Below are positions 24,890 to 37,372 of a stretch of 64,000 bases of DNA, piece after piece; the first letter of the stretch is position 1, and every line of letters begins with the position of its first letter. The DNA comes from Fasciolopsis buskii (taxonomy: Eukaryota > Platyhelminthes > Trematoda > Plagiorchiida > Fasciolidae). Under the pieces are notes generated by a model. It had not been told where the DNA came from and did not search any database. It saw only the letters and a list, made by a program, of their open reading frames with translations. The position numbers and the translations under genes are program-made. The stretch is taken from assembly GCA_008360955.1 (NCBI GenBank), contig LUCM01001514.1, forward strand, positions 569,011-633,010, written 5' to 3'.

Positions 24890-27000
24890 ATCTGCTATTA
24901 CGTCCAGTCTAGAACCCTGTGAGGCAAATCACTAAATCCACAAGGAAAGCAAATCTCAACTGCGTCTAAAGTCTCTACTCTTTCACTGGTACCTGCTGGA
25001 TCCCGATCTGTTATGTCTGCAAATAAAGATTTCCGTAAACCTGTCGCCATTCGTCCAGTAGTACACGCAAGAAACCTGACCACCCGGCATCCGAAACAAA
25101 CGGTAATAACATTTCACATCCAGATAAGAGCACGCCATGTTTTGTAACACTCATAGGTCTATGCGAGATGGCGCAAAACTCTGCCGACTTTGAGCAGATG
25201 ACAAAGTTCTACCGAGGAACGTTCAGTCATTGTAAGACACTTTTGCGCCTGTCCCCAGTGATCAGTGTCATGGAATCTCCAAGCATCTTTATATCTCAAA
25301 GCTTCAAATCCACATATCGCTTTTTGGATCCAATCAACACCGAAGTTCAAAGACGTACAGCAGCAGATAAAACGGCTGTTGTATTTAATGCTCCTAGGAA
25401 AGTTGACGTCACGCGTTCTGACCGTCTGTGGCATGGCTCACCGCAAGCGGACCTGCATTAGATTAAGGAAGGAGTTGCAACGCCATGATTGCCCCATACG
25501 TTTCCAATTTTCAGATGAATCTGCGGTTAACCAGTTTATCAGCAATCGTCAAATTGTTGCCAAAAGCATCTCTTTAGCAAAATTTAAAATAATTACCGAC
25601 AGAACTCCCTTGCAAAGGGAGGTATTTCGAGGACCAAAAATAAACCCGTATGTGAACAACTACGAAAGCCACCTTCCCCAAACACCAGATCCATTAAAGG
25701 TTTGAAAATACTTCTGCTGTTTGCACTGCCCTCAAATTACGATTTCCTACTGATCACCGAGACGTGGCTCAGTAATGACACCTCGGACGATGCAATTGCC
25801 ATCCCTGAATATCAATCATTCTCGACCAGGCTCTTTACCACTAGCTCTCTCTACACTAAGAGGGGGAGATATTTTTCAGTACTGTTGGCAAACATACTCA
25901 GCCTCTGTCCAATGCGATACTTTTCCCTCCCAACGTAAAACGTCTATCATAATCCCCATATGAGAAAGCCACGCGGCCTGACCCAGCCAAGTATAGGTCA
26001 GTCAACCATATCTCGATTGTTTCTAGAATCGTGCAGCACCCGATTAAAAAGCAGCCCACGAAAAAACTTATGGACCACAAACTTGATAATACTAGTCAAC
26101 AGGGTTTACTCACGTGTATGGCTGATTGCCCAGGTACAATCACAACGGCTGCTAACGCCGGAAAGTCGGTGACAGTGGCCCATTTGGATACGACAAAAGC
26201 TTTTAACAGAGTATTCCAGGGTAGGCCAATAAACGAGATCAAATACAATGGATCGCTGAACATATGTCTTCATGGTTTAGATCGTGTTCCATCCAGAAAC
26301 CAAGTAGTGCAAGTAAATCGTTTCATTTCCCACCCCAGGTTAGTAACTAGCAGCGTAATCCAGAGCAGTCTACTCAGGACCCTGCTGTCTCTCTTGGACG
26401 TACATGACATCTTAAACGTCGTCCAAAATAGTGTTCTTCTATTCGCTGACGACATCAAAATCGTCTGTAATTTCCAGCCTGGGGCTCTAATCTCTATAGT
26501 CGCCGAAATATCCCACGACCTAATATCCCTCAACACTTGCGCCAAACAATGGAGGATGAAGTTCCCAGCAAAAGTAGCTGCGTTCTGTGTTACGAGTGCA
26601 CCTTTTCCACAGGAAGGCCTAATATTGGAAATCAAATCATCCCCATCGGCAACGAGGTTCGAGATTTAGGTCTTAACTACCCCCGCAGCTTCAACTTTTC
26701 GGGACATGCAGTTTATGAATTTGTGAAGAACAATAAAATAATTGGGTTGCTACGTGGGACATTTAAGCTGAACCAAAGTAAACTAAGCCTCTTGAAAAGA
26801 CACATCAGACATATTCTAGAGTACTGTTTCTCAGTCTGTTCCAGCAGGAGGCGGTGCGCCAGAATTGCGATCAGAAAAGTTCACCATGCAACCACAAAGC
26901 AACTAGTGGGCATTTAGTCAAACCTCATTTGCAAGAAACGATGTACAATGTTGGCTATTGAAACTCTTTGACTACAGCGTGCGAAAGCTGCAGACTCATC
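24890..27000 (+). mobile_element. CR1-like LINE, ORF1 to reverse transcriptase, internally deleted
   Basis: A collapsed but fairly long copy. From 24,900 to 25,700 the frames resemble the first protein of flatworm CR1-like LINEs, with segments AVVFNAPRKVD and IRFQFSDESAVNQF. The apurinic endonuclease start follows as FLLITETWLSNDTSDD near 25,745. Most of the endonuclease is then missing. Reverse transcriptase is read at 26,031-26,669, with VAHLDTTKAFNRV for motif A and LLFADDIKIV at 26,439-26,468 for motif C, the only intact FADD box in the window. It continues in another frame at 26,537-26,917 through VRDLGLNY and LLKRHIRHILEY. The 3' end is uncertain. Confidence 0.8.
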
Positions 27001-27737
27001 AGTGGTAAAAGTGGCTTTTCAGCCCCTCAGTTCCGAAATCAAACTGACTACTGCCCTCGAAACATTAAATTATTCGTCAAAACTGATGCTACAGGAAAAT
27101 GCATTGGAGCAGACTTTTTATTGTTAAATATACTCCCATGTGAAATTCATTGTCCCAACAGTTGCCTCGCCAATCAAGGTCTAACAGTGATTTCAGCTAT
27201 AAGTCCGGAGACTATTGGCCGTATCAACATTTATTCGTATGTAACACCACTATCTCTTAAAGGCTCGGGCGTTCGAAGATGGTTTAGGATTTCTGTAGTT
27301 ACTACAGTAATGTCTCCAAATCACAGATCTCAGTTAACAACAACACAATACTACGGTTCATGATAACAGAAGGATGATGGATTGTATGGCGGCTAAAACC
27401 GCGATAAACTCTCCCTACATCGGCGTTGTCATCGCTGGCACCTTTCCCCATAGATTTCTCTCTCGTTTATATATTCTGACAACTCCAATCAGGTAGACTC
27501 CTTTCGCGTAAGTAACCGGCCTAGTTTCACATAAAAAATCTGTCCACGTCACACATAAGTTCTGATAAGCTTACGCAACAAGCCTTACCACATTAGCAGA
27601 TTTCAAGCAGCACTCGCAACTGAAAGCAAGATATGGCGATGATGATGTCGAGGCCGTCCGTACAGGTCTGCGTTTTACGGCGTAAGCCATCATCCTCCGT
27701 GTGCTTTCTTATCCCCAAATTGCCTTCCAAGAGAAGT
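27001..27737. other. Unclear; possible LINE 3' region
   Basis: A 131-codon frame at 26,968-27,363 contains LFVKTDATGKCIGADF, which superficially recalls retrotransposon RNase H, but nothing around it supports this. It may be the 3' part of the LINE to its left. Confidence 0.25.
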
Positions 27738-30700
27738 CCATACAGGCGAAAACCCAAATGACTGTGAAATGTTTGCTTCAGCATATCCGAACGTGGGGGA
27801 AACAGACCACCCTCAGCAGTCGCGAAAACATGAATATATATGTAACTCGGACAACTAAGATCAGTCAGAGAAACTACGGGCTCAACCATTCTTCCACTGG
27901 GTAGAAAAATGATCCCGCTGGGTTCAGTTTGAACCTAGGAACAAAAGCAAATTCGGGCTGCGAAGGAATAGACCACATTCTATAATGGATATGTATGCCA
28001 TCGGACCAGACTTGACCCTGAGAAAGGGAAAATCCTCCACTGCCCTTGTTCGGTAGAGAAGCATCTGGCTGCGTTGTTGGACGGTCTGTGGAAGTAGCGC
28101 ATTGGACTGTCTGCTTATGCTTTACCATCCACCACTCTATTTTCAACATGCCGCCCCCAACCGCGCAACTTCTACGTGTGATGACGCCTAGAACAACGGC
28201 TGTCGTTGTTCTTTCTTAATTATTCTTGCACAATTACCGAAACTACTATGCGGTACAAGTTGATATCGTCCTGTTTAAACACAAATTACTAATCCTGATA
28301 TTCTCATGCTTCTTCCTTCCCTCCATTTTATGAATCTCCGTGACAAAACCTGTCCTAGCATCCAACCCACGCTGCCATCCGCGACCCATTCAGTTATGTC
28401 CTTTTCTGGCAAATGAAAGTAGTAAAAATCGGCGGTAGTTCACATGATCAGTCATAACTGATCCCCGTCGAATATACAGCGGGCCCAGAGGAGTTCCGCA
28501 GACAGAAAAGTTAGTGACTTTAATTCACAAACCCTTGCGCTAGCCGTCCTGTGAGACCACTGTAATCTGTTTCTGAGATGCTGTCAAAAGATGACTGAGA
28601 AACACGTTACGAATAGGGACCACGCAGCCTAGGAGTGACTGAGCCATCCACCTTGCAGGGAATAAGCAGACGAAAAGTTTCTTGCACACTCCGTCGAGGA
28701 AACACTCCCTCCTGTGCATTTTAAGACAGCCGTCTGGACACTGTAACCTTTGTAAAAAACTGACTATTACGGCTGTTTCTATTTTTATTCATTCACCCTA
28801 ATACCAGCTGGAACAAATTAGACTGCCCTCTCTATCCCCCTGCGGCTCTTCTCTAGGCTCACCAATGGCCACAAATGCAACGCGAACCCCCACCGGCAGC
28901 TCCGCCCCGTCATATATGCTGGTTTCCAATCTCTGCTAGGGAGATGCTGCCCAGATCTGACGCTCTAGTACCGGGCTGCATAACCCTAAGACAATCCTAG
29001 CCACGCTAATGACCGCCCCGAGCAGCTCATCTCAAATGGATTTTGACGACTGGCAAAAACACAGTTGCTAACACTACTGAAGTGCCGCGTACGCCCCAAA
29101 CCTCGAGACCCATACCGTCACAGAACACTAAGGTCTTCGTGGCCTCTTATTTGTTGTGCACCATTTTATTAGCTTCCCTTGAAGTTCGGTTCTTCGTCAT
29201 TGTCGTTCTACTTTTAAATCAGTAACATCTCTCCAAAAATTATTGGGATTTCTTGTTGAATACCGAATTGGGACTTCACTTCTATGTAAGCCTTTTGTCA
29301 GTACTTTGGCTACCTCTAACCGTCTGTTTCTGTGACCCACCACTCTTAGCTTTTCTGAGTTTATTTGGCATTATTCCAAGATCTTAAGACACATTTGGAC
29401 ATTATTTCCGCTGAGAGGTTTTGTTAATATATTCTGTACAACATTTTCGATCCAGCTTTTACCAAAATATTCCGAAGATCTTTCCACTAACCTTAAACTA
29501 CAGAATTTCTTTTGTCTTCAGCCGCTGCTTTAAAAGCATTCATATTATGCATCATCGAAAAATGATTCCGCGATTAAACTTATCCCGTGACCTGCCTATG
29601 CATTAGTTTCATTCACAAGTTTTCGGTACGTTTTAATGTTTCTCATTCATCCATAAATCATTCACGCGCGAGTGGCTTCGTTTCCCTTCACGATAGTGCT
29701 CAAACGCCTGTAACGACGGAATAATCTGCGTAGAGTGACGCGAACCGCGCTCACTGGTAGACATGCAACATGCACAAAAACCCTAATACCTAAAGGCATC
29801 AAGCATTGCCAGGTAGCCCTCGTAGATGCTCACAGTATGACTAAGTGGAAGGTTACCAAATTCAAGCGAGTGACCTGTAATTTTTTGACAAAGCAGAATC
29901 GATGGAACACGCCTTGTCAAAAGACTCTCCTCCGACCGACACTGTTAAGCCGGCTGATGCAACCGACTCACACAGCTTATTCAAAGCCAGAAGATTAGAT
30001 GTTATCAGAACGGAGACAATTAGACGCACTAATACCCTCAAGAAGGCTATTGTCTTTGACGTACGTGACAAAGTGGTTGGGTTACCTACGCAAAGTGCAC
30101 ATACCGTGCCTCACCAAAATTCTCACCGCACGAGGCTCCGCAAAAGTCCCCATGATTTTCCTCTCCCACACGTTTTGATTCTCGCAGCTGCTCCCTAGCT
30201 AAGTTATTCATCAAGAGCGGCCGTAGTGCGGAAAAGGCTACGCTCTTCAGGCAGATGCAAGTAAATGCCAAAAATGTCACCCCATAAACAAGGGCTTCTC
30301 GACTAATCATCGGTGCTATGGGTCCTCTGCCGGGCAAGAATTCGTTGTGATGAGCTGTTAAACGTTAATCAGTGTCCGCTGTATTTCTTAGAGTGCCAAA
30401 GACCGTTATTGATGAATATTTTTGTGTTTTGTTATATTTACGCTGAAGACGTGCATTTTGTTATTGTGTATCTTTCTCGTACAAAATTTATTACTAGCTA
30501 GCCACGCTGAAGCGGTGAAAACCTTGCAAATAATTTGCCTTTGAGGTCGCGCAGTAGGAAGCTTTGAAAGCAGACATTGGTGAAGGAGTTTTTGTGGAAT
30601 ATCGTGTGCACGTTAATTCGGCTGTTACTCTTATCTGCGCTTTCACAGCCGACCACTTTTTCTCTTCATTACATAATATTTTATATGAACAAATGGAAGC

Positions 30701-30956
30701 GATATTGCATGGGGAACAAGTGTCTGAGTGCTATGCAATGTGCTGTGTGCGGCCAGACCAAACTGTGGGAGCACAGGAGTCGTTGCTCGCGGTTGGATGA
30801 TCAAAGTAGGGGAAATATGGCTCACACTTCATCCCTAATGGCCTCGACGTTAAATACTCATGAAGACTGCCGAGAAACGCCTCCTGTAATTGAATCAAAT
30901 CCAAAATCCCTACGGCCTCTATCCAAGGGACAGACCTGTCCCTTCAGCATATCAAC
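27738..30956 (+). repeat. Large inverted repeat, left arm (3.2 kb)
   Basis: Reverse complement of 39,358-42,590. The coordinate sum is 70,303 over most of the arm. It shifts by 25 at the N run in the right arm and by 11 at a small indel near 30,927. I noticed only a handful of substitutions, so identity is above 99 percent. No gene is recognisable; all frames are under 165 codons. A segment near 29,902-30,080 with KKAIVFDVRD weakly recalls LINE ORF1. The outer end breaks at a shared ATGG and the inner end at GTTGATATGCTG (other strand). No target-site duplication or terminal repeat of a known transposon was found. Confidence 0.95.
30927..30942. repeat. 16-bp palindrome present only in the left arm
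   Basis: GGGACAG, two unpaired bases, then CTGTCCC. The right arm lacks 11 bp here and keeps only one half. Confidence 0.85.
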
Positions 30957-33900
30957 TTGCCATCCTTTTTTATGTAAATGTGAACATTTTCACCATAAGT
31001 TTGGTTCCAAAAGCGCAGTTCTCGTAAGTATCAACCAACCAGGAAGGTATGTCATACGTTTATGAGTATTTATGCCAGGGACGTCTTGAAGCCTACCTTT
31101 TCCGAGATGATTACTTCATTGAATGAAGTCATCAAGGTTGGCGATTATATTGTTACAGTTCTTCTAGCATTCCTGGCGGCTGATGCCCTAGATCGTGCAT
31201 TACTTCTACAATTTTATTCATCCACCGGATATTGCGGTCTCCCCGAATGTGTACATCATGGTCTATGCTATGTTAACCGAGTCATCTACCTTGATGTGAA
31301 GCCAAAATAGCGCGATGGTTGTTCTTTTTATACAAAATACACCGTTCTTGGCCTTAACAATGGACATGGTTACCATCTTCCTTATAGATCATAGGCAATT
31401 ATTCACTTCGAGGGAGATGAAATTAATGTGATGAAGACAACGAATGATGAAACTAGTTTGAAGTTCTTTCGTACTCCCACTGACTTATTTACTTACCCCA
31501 TGCATTCAACACACTTGTAGGGGAAGGCGCTGAAACCGTCCCCATTATTCATGTAAGATGTAAAAGTTTTCATATGTATAAAAGTAGATCGGTCGATATC
31601 CCTTTATGACACAGCTTCTCAAAGTTGAGACATTTTTGTCTTTGTTCATCGATATTCTGTATCTTCCAACGGTCGATGACCTATTATTTTAGATGCACAT
31701 AGTTTTGACGTCTCCGGTAAACAACGCTGTAGCGGTGGCTTAAGAAAGTGGCCCGTCGACTGCGAAAGAGCGAGGTGGCCTTATCTGTTTTTGTGAGGAA
31801 AATGGCTTCCGAAGGCCACACCGATTTTAATTTATTGGAAGTTCACCATGGCGGTACATTTCATTTATTGGTTACCCGTTTATGATATGCTTCAAAACGC
31901 AAAAATGTTTGAGAGAAGGTTCCCTACTGAAGCCGTTTCTCGTCGGAGGAAGCTATGCCAATGAACATTTTCTGCCAGTGATATTCAACATGGAAGATGT
32001 AATTGCGATTTTTTCTAACAGTAATGATTTAGGTTTCTCGTAAAATTTTCACCGGGGACTAGTTTTGAAGAATTCTCAGTCTCTGGAATGAAACAACGGG
32101 ATTCTTTAGTGCCATCATCAAAGTCACCTGGACGTGCGCTGGACATCCGCGCGGTGTCGGCCATGCGAGACTACTGTATTAGAATGAAACCAGTGTATGG
32201 CTCTTTGCTCAACCTAATATCCGCAACAAGTCAGCCTGAGGGTCCAGATGCTACAGTGACTTCTTCTGGGCAAGCTTCAGTTGAAGAAATCTTACCATTT
32301 TTACGACTACCGTTTAGGTGTTCGGAGAGCGTTTCATCGTGAGGTGATGACAGCCTATGAAGAAGTGAGTTTCTTCCGAAGAAACGTTTACTTGACTGGA
32401 TTATTTTGAACGAATGCCGTCCGGCACCCACGATTTGCTGGCTACTGTCGAGTCCATAATCTTAAGGTTCGGCACGTACCATATTTCTAGAAGCCCGACA
32501 GAACCATATCAAACTACGCGCGCGAACACCGGACGAGAGTCTATGGGCCTAGAAACCCTCTATCAACGTGAATAACTACAACACGGAAGTGTTTTACCGT
32601 TTAGATGCTCGCGGTATTTTGATAATTGCTTTGAAACTCTGCCCCTGCAACTACTTGGGCAACGCTTTCCGACGGATGCTGTCATTCCTGATAGGGGAAG
32701 ATTTGGCGCTAAGGTAAAACTGAATGGTTTCGTCCAGGCAACCTTACCGAGCTGATCTGCTATGGTGAGAAACTAAATATCACTGGCCTATCACGAGCCT
32801 CGACGATAAGTACAAATTAGAAAACAAGCAGTGCGCAGTAGGCGATATGACAGGTTCGTTTAATTTAAAGCGGGAAATGCTAAAACGAAAAAAGATACTG
32901 AATAGCCCGCCGCATCTACAATGCCCATGTATTGCCCGCCCGATAACGGACAGGCACCGGCACTAGTTCCGGACTTTTCTGTAAGTAGTTGCCGAACTAG
33001 CCAGATTTCACCGGAATTTTACCGGATATTTTTTAGCTCAACACCGGCTTGGTTCAGAATCCGGCATGTTACCTGGCCAGCGGCACTTGTAACTGCTTTT
33101 GCCTAAGTGAGAAGTTCCATCCAATTAAGGGCATTGAAGGGGATCGTCGGCGTCGTTTCGGTTGAACGGACCAGAACTCCAGCGCTAGATCTGGCTAACA
33201 GCGACCCATCAGGAATGAGAACCTAGTAGATTTGGTGTTACCCGTACGAGGGTTGAACCGGCATTAGTGCACATACCTTGTGTGTGGGAAATGGGACCTA
33301 AAGGAGCGAAATGGTCTTGTTAGGGGCCAGTTCTAGATTATTATGACTAATAAGTCGGAGGCACAGGTAGAGACAAAAGGGGGCACCATCCGACCTAAAT
33401 TTTACCGTACGAATAAAAACGTAGAAGGGCAGTTTGCAGAGGTTGTTAGCAGCTTGAGTCTAGTGGTGCTGATCAATCTTGAAATTCGGACATGACCGCC
33501 GCGAAATAAACAGACGCACGTACTAAGCTCAGATTTTTAGCGGATGGTGGGGAGTTGAGAGGAAGTTAGGGTTTGTCAGCAGTAAATAGGACATGTGCTA
33601 TGGTTAACAATAAACTGACTCATGTGGTTTTGTGACCAAAGTCATTCTGGGTTCCGGAAAGGTGCCAGTGTGATTGCCATTATGAGGTGAAATATTCAGC
33701 CGCAAAGTAGTCGCCGATTGTTTAGAAGTTTCTGGTTGTTTTTCGACCCTTTTAAGGGTCGATCGTTGTCATGATCAGGCTGCTTCACGGTTCCCACCCA
33801 ATGAAGAAAATGCGCCCGAATATGGAATATTATAGAGGCTGATTTGTTGTGAATCAGAGAAACAGGAATACAGCATAGTTTGACCATGTTGGCTGATTCC

Positions 33901-34449
33901 GTCTCCTGGCGGGCCTGCAGTACCGATGATTTAACTGCTAAGTCTTTGATGCCGGTAGTCCCTAGGATTCGCCTGCCAATAGAAAATTGCAGCAGACCCG
34001 CAACAAAATGCCTCTATTGCATAAAATTTAGTAACTAGTTCTGGGCTATTAGTTTCAGTTTTATTGGCAAGTGAAATTCTGCTTTTTCTGGATCGCTGGG
34101 CCAGCAGAGGGAATTAGGTGGTATTAAAAGGACAAGGCACAGAGACCTAGGGTGTTTAAATTCAGAGTGCGATAAAGGCACTGATGGATTTAAAATTATG
34201 TTGACATTTTTTCCAGGCCAAATTGGGAGTGGCTCAATGGTTAATCAGCTGTTTAAAGGGTAACGAGAATGTATCTAATACAAGGAAGAGGAGAGTTTAA
34301 AGAGTGTATCGGGCTGAACGTGGAGAGAAAGTGTCGAAAGAAAGGTCACGCTAAATTCCGAGAACCCCAGGTGGTGAGTGTAGTAAAAATTCAGTCATAA
34401 ACTAGAATTCTAACCTGTGAATCTTGGCTTAATATTTTTCAGTGGTAGC
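30957..34449. other. Spacer of the large inverted repeat, left part; no gene recognised
   Basis: Frames up to about 84 codons without motifs. Apart from the CCGG-rich block at 32,925-33,085, annotated separately, I see nothing to name. Confidence 0.4.
32925..33085 (-). repeat. CCGG-rich dispersed element, copy 1
   Basis: In reverse complement this aligns with 44,000-44,165. Shared stretches include TGCCGGAT, AAAAAT..CCGGTAAA, ACAGAAAA and CCGGTGCC. Many CCGG tetramers occur at short intervals. No protein is indicated; the family is unknown to me. Confidence 0.5.
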
Positions 34450-36200
34450 TTGTGTCACGTTAATAAGGAGCGGGGCGTCGAGTAGGTTTTTCAGCTGGGC
34501 CTCAGGCTGGGATAAGTTTGGGCATGACAACAAGGAACCAGAGAAATTGCTCCACGGCTTATGCTAAGCGACCGTCAAGAATTTTGCCCTGGTTGGAAGC
34601 CCAGTCAGGCGAACTTTTGACGGGTGGTATCGATTACGAAGTGCATGCAGCGGACAGTCAGCATCACTTGTGACGTTTGTAAAAGAAGGAACATTATTAT
34701 GGCAAAGGCTGAAGGGAAATATAAGGTTTGGTTTAACTCTGCGAAGCTGTAGTGTTTCAAGTCCGAACAGCCCACATCTGCCCCTCTAGCTTAGACTAGA
34801 TGAAGGTCCTAAGAGATTTCTAGTGAACTCCCGCTGCAGATTATCCATTGCAATTCCATCAAATTTACGCATATGCGCGGATATAATCGGGTAATATTCG
34901 AGGTGGAGCCTATCGTGGGACTTTAATTTGAGTGGCCTACAATATTGAGTGCGTACTTCCTTCAAGGCCATTGCAGCGGTTGTTTTGGCCACGGCGGTTT
35001 GGCGGTGAGTTTGCTCGTGGAAATCAAAAGAGCAGGAGTATTTTGACCTTAAGTCCTTGACTGTGTGTGATACAAGAATTGGCGTGCCATTTATGGAGAG
35101 GGGGCCCCGGGGAACATGGCATTTATGTTATTCGAGAATTTGTCAACATAAAACTTTGTGAGCCACTTGGAACCCCAGTTGCAGGAGACTCTAGGTCTTC
35201 ACTGATAAGTGCAAAAGTACAGCTAAATGGGGCAGCCTCAAAGCAGTAGACTATTTTAATGTCATCGGCATCTTGAGTGGTTTTCCATGACGAATGACTT
35301 TAAAGATATCATTAATGTATAGTAGGAACAGGGAAGGACCAAGGAGGCTCCAATGAATGACCCCAATGGTGATAACACAGGGCTGGAAAAAAGAACCGTT
35401 AATATTGGCTCCTGAAAGCGATCAGAAAGGTAGGATGATAGCCAAGATAAGAAAGGATTTCTCATTCCATAAGTTCTAATTCTGGCTGCAAGTTGGGGAT
35501 GGGAAACGCGGTCAAACGCTTTTGACATGTCTGGAAGGATTATGAGCATCGACCGTTGGAAACCGGCACTTTGGGTAACCAAGTTTAAGAAGTCAAACTG
35601 ACAGGTAAGGCAAGATTGGCCTCTGAGGAAGCCGTGTTGGGAGGTCTTGATAAAGTTGTGAGTATTAAGGAATTTAACCAGCTGCAATTCAACAGTCTTT
35701 TCCACAAGCCTGGATAGAATCTGGAGTGTGATTAATAGTGAGAAAGTTTGCAGTTTCATGCACAGAACCCTTTTTGTGGTGTGGAACAAAAATGAGGGGA
35801 CCTCCACTGTGACTGAAAATTGATGCAAGACACGGAGACTGACAACTGATGAAGAGGGCGCCGAAGATCTGGACCAGCGTTGGAAACACGACTGGAGGGG
35901 TATCATCCTCTCCCGGCCTCAGGGGAGGGCTTGGCACATTTTATCACTGTCAGGATGCTAGCAACGTCGAATGAAATAAAAGATAACCCAACCGAATTCA
36001 GCATGGGTTGGATTTCAGAATGTAGCGGACTGTCGCTATTGAGAGTGGAAGAGAAATATGTATTGAATGCTTCCTCAATGCTCACAGAGGACTATATGCG
36101 TAAAGTGTTGAATATGATGAAGTACGAAATGGCCAAGGAGTTGGGCTGCGAACGAGCTTTGAAAATTTGGAAGTCTTCTAAACTGGATTAAGCTATCCAA
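34450..36200 (-). mobile_element. CR1-like LINE, reverse transcriptase to C-terminus, broken
   Basis: Read on the minus strand from 36,200 down. A linker contains FNTYFSSTLNSDSPL. DDTPPVVFP with LIFVPHHKKGS is in one frame. RLVEKTVELQLVKFLNTH and QHGFLRGQSCLT are in another, and motif A is PDMSKAFDRVSH. LSSYLSDRF and SPLGSFIGASL (normally PQGSVLGPLL) follow, then YINDI in a shifted frame and ADDIKIV with the ADD codons at 35,261-35,269. A C-terminal part at 34,786-34,992 shares IAMDNLQREF with a similar segment near 43.3 kb. Frameshifts and stops make it inactive. It lies wholly inside the spacer of the large inverted repeat. Confidence 0.8.
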
Positions 36201-37261
36201 GAGTTGACATTTCCCGCCTTTTGAACCTTAGTACAAATTCAGTAAGAAATCCATGACGCAAATAGTTAGTCCTCATTAGAATCGGGAACCACCATAACCA
36301 CAAGCTGCCACTCAAGCTAGACTACTTCGCTCTTTAATGATTCATATCTCATACCCTGGCTAGGCAAGCTGTTCCTGGTTCCATCCATGTAAGGGCAATC
36401 GCAAACCTACTGGGTTCTCTCTTGCTAGAACGATGTTGGCCATATATAGCGTCCTGGTTCCAGTCCTTTCAACGGAAACTACGTTGCTGATATCCTTGGA
36501 TACCCCTACTTAGATGGATCATCGCGAGTGGTTAAAAAACTTGTTACCACTGACCCTGAAATGCAGGATGCCCCCTCTCAAATTTTCTACCCGTACTTCC
36601 GGCTGAAACCAAAAACTGGGACAAAAATGACGCATAGATGTTCTTGTTTAGGGTATTTGAGAGCCGTATTTACATCTCAAACAACGTTTTATTCTCCATC
36701 GCTGCACTCCGTCCAGCTTACCGCCAGCCACATATGAATGTAATAAGCAGTCTTGGGTTTTTCCTATTACCTCTTTTCAAAAAGCTTCATAAAACCTCAT
36801 CCTCCACATGGTTTGGCATATTCTTCACAGTATTCTTCCGTCTTCATCATTCTATAGGTTCTTCATCGTTGCTAAATGCAATTATCTTATTGACCTTGCA
36901 TGATTTTCTGCTTGTTTTGGTCTAACTTCCATCCGGTTATCAAATTCTGATAGCATTTCAGCTTCTGTCCTCTATTATTTGACGCTTTTGACGGTTGGGG
37001 ACTCAAACGATATTCTGACATACGCCAGTCAACTACTGTCGAGTTTTGCGCAAACCATACACACGCTGTGTATACACACACACGGAATCACTCGTAGTAC
37101 GTTGCTCACAAGCGGCGCCATGAAGCTTTCTATAACCTTGCGAAAGGAGATTTCTTAAGTTTTCATTTCTGATTGGCATAATTTTGCTTTGCAGAATTTC
37201 ACTGTACCCTCCATTACACTTCCCGACTAATTCAAGGTTGCACTCATCGGCTTATCACGCA
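36201..37261. other. No gene recognised
   Basis: Short frames, a small TGTG/CACA-rich patch near 37,070-37,082, and no motifs. Confidence 0.4.
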
Positions 37262-37372
37262 TGATTTTTATTATTCGCGTTTCCTCTGCATCATTCCGGC
37301 AGAAATCCGATCTTGCCTTGAGCGTGCCTCTTGCAACCAGAGAAATTTGCATTATTGCCATAACTATTTTCC
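37262..37372 (+). repeat. LINE/SINE-like 3' tail, fourth copy
   Basis: Contains CTTGAGCGTGCCTCTTGC and AGAGAAATTTGCATTATTG, aligning with the tails at 16.4-17.06 kb. It is the most diverged of the four. Confidence 0.5.

Noticed and set aside
26968..27363. RNase H-like LFVKTDATGKCIGADF
   Set aside because: One short motif-like match without the other RNase H motifs and without an LTR retrotransposon around it.
28191..28213. 9-bp hairpin in the 3.2-kb arm as a terminator
   Set aside because: A eukaryotic locus without a gene next to it; a short hairpin alone has no meaning here.
32088..32390. Possible third DUF4806-like copy (LPFRC... followed by FHREVMTAYEEV...)
   Set aside because: The two halves lie in different frames and no splice sites join them. 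Each half alone has no family match.
35835..35870. CTGATGA word as part of a hammerhead ribozyme (known in fluke SINEs)
   Set aside because: The required GAAA core and pairing stems are not present at the right distance. Other CTGATGA words in the window failed in the same way.
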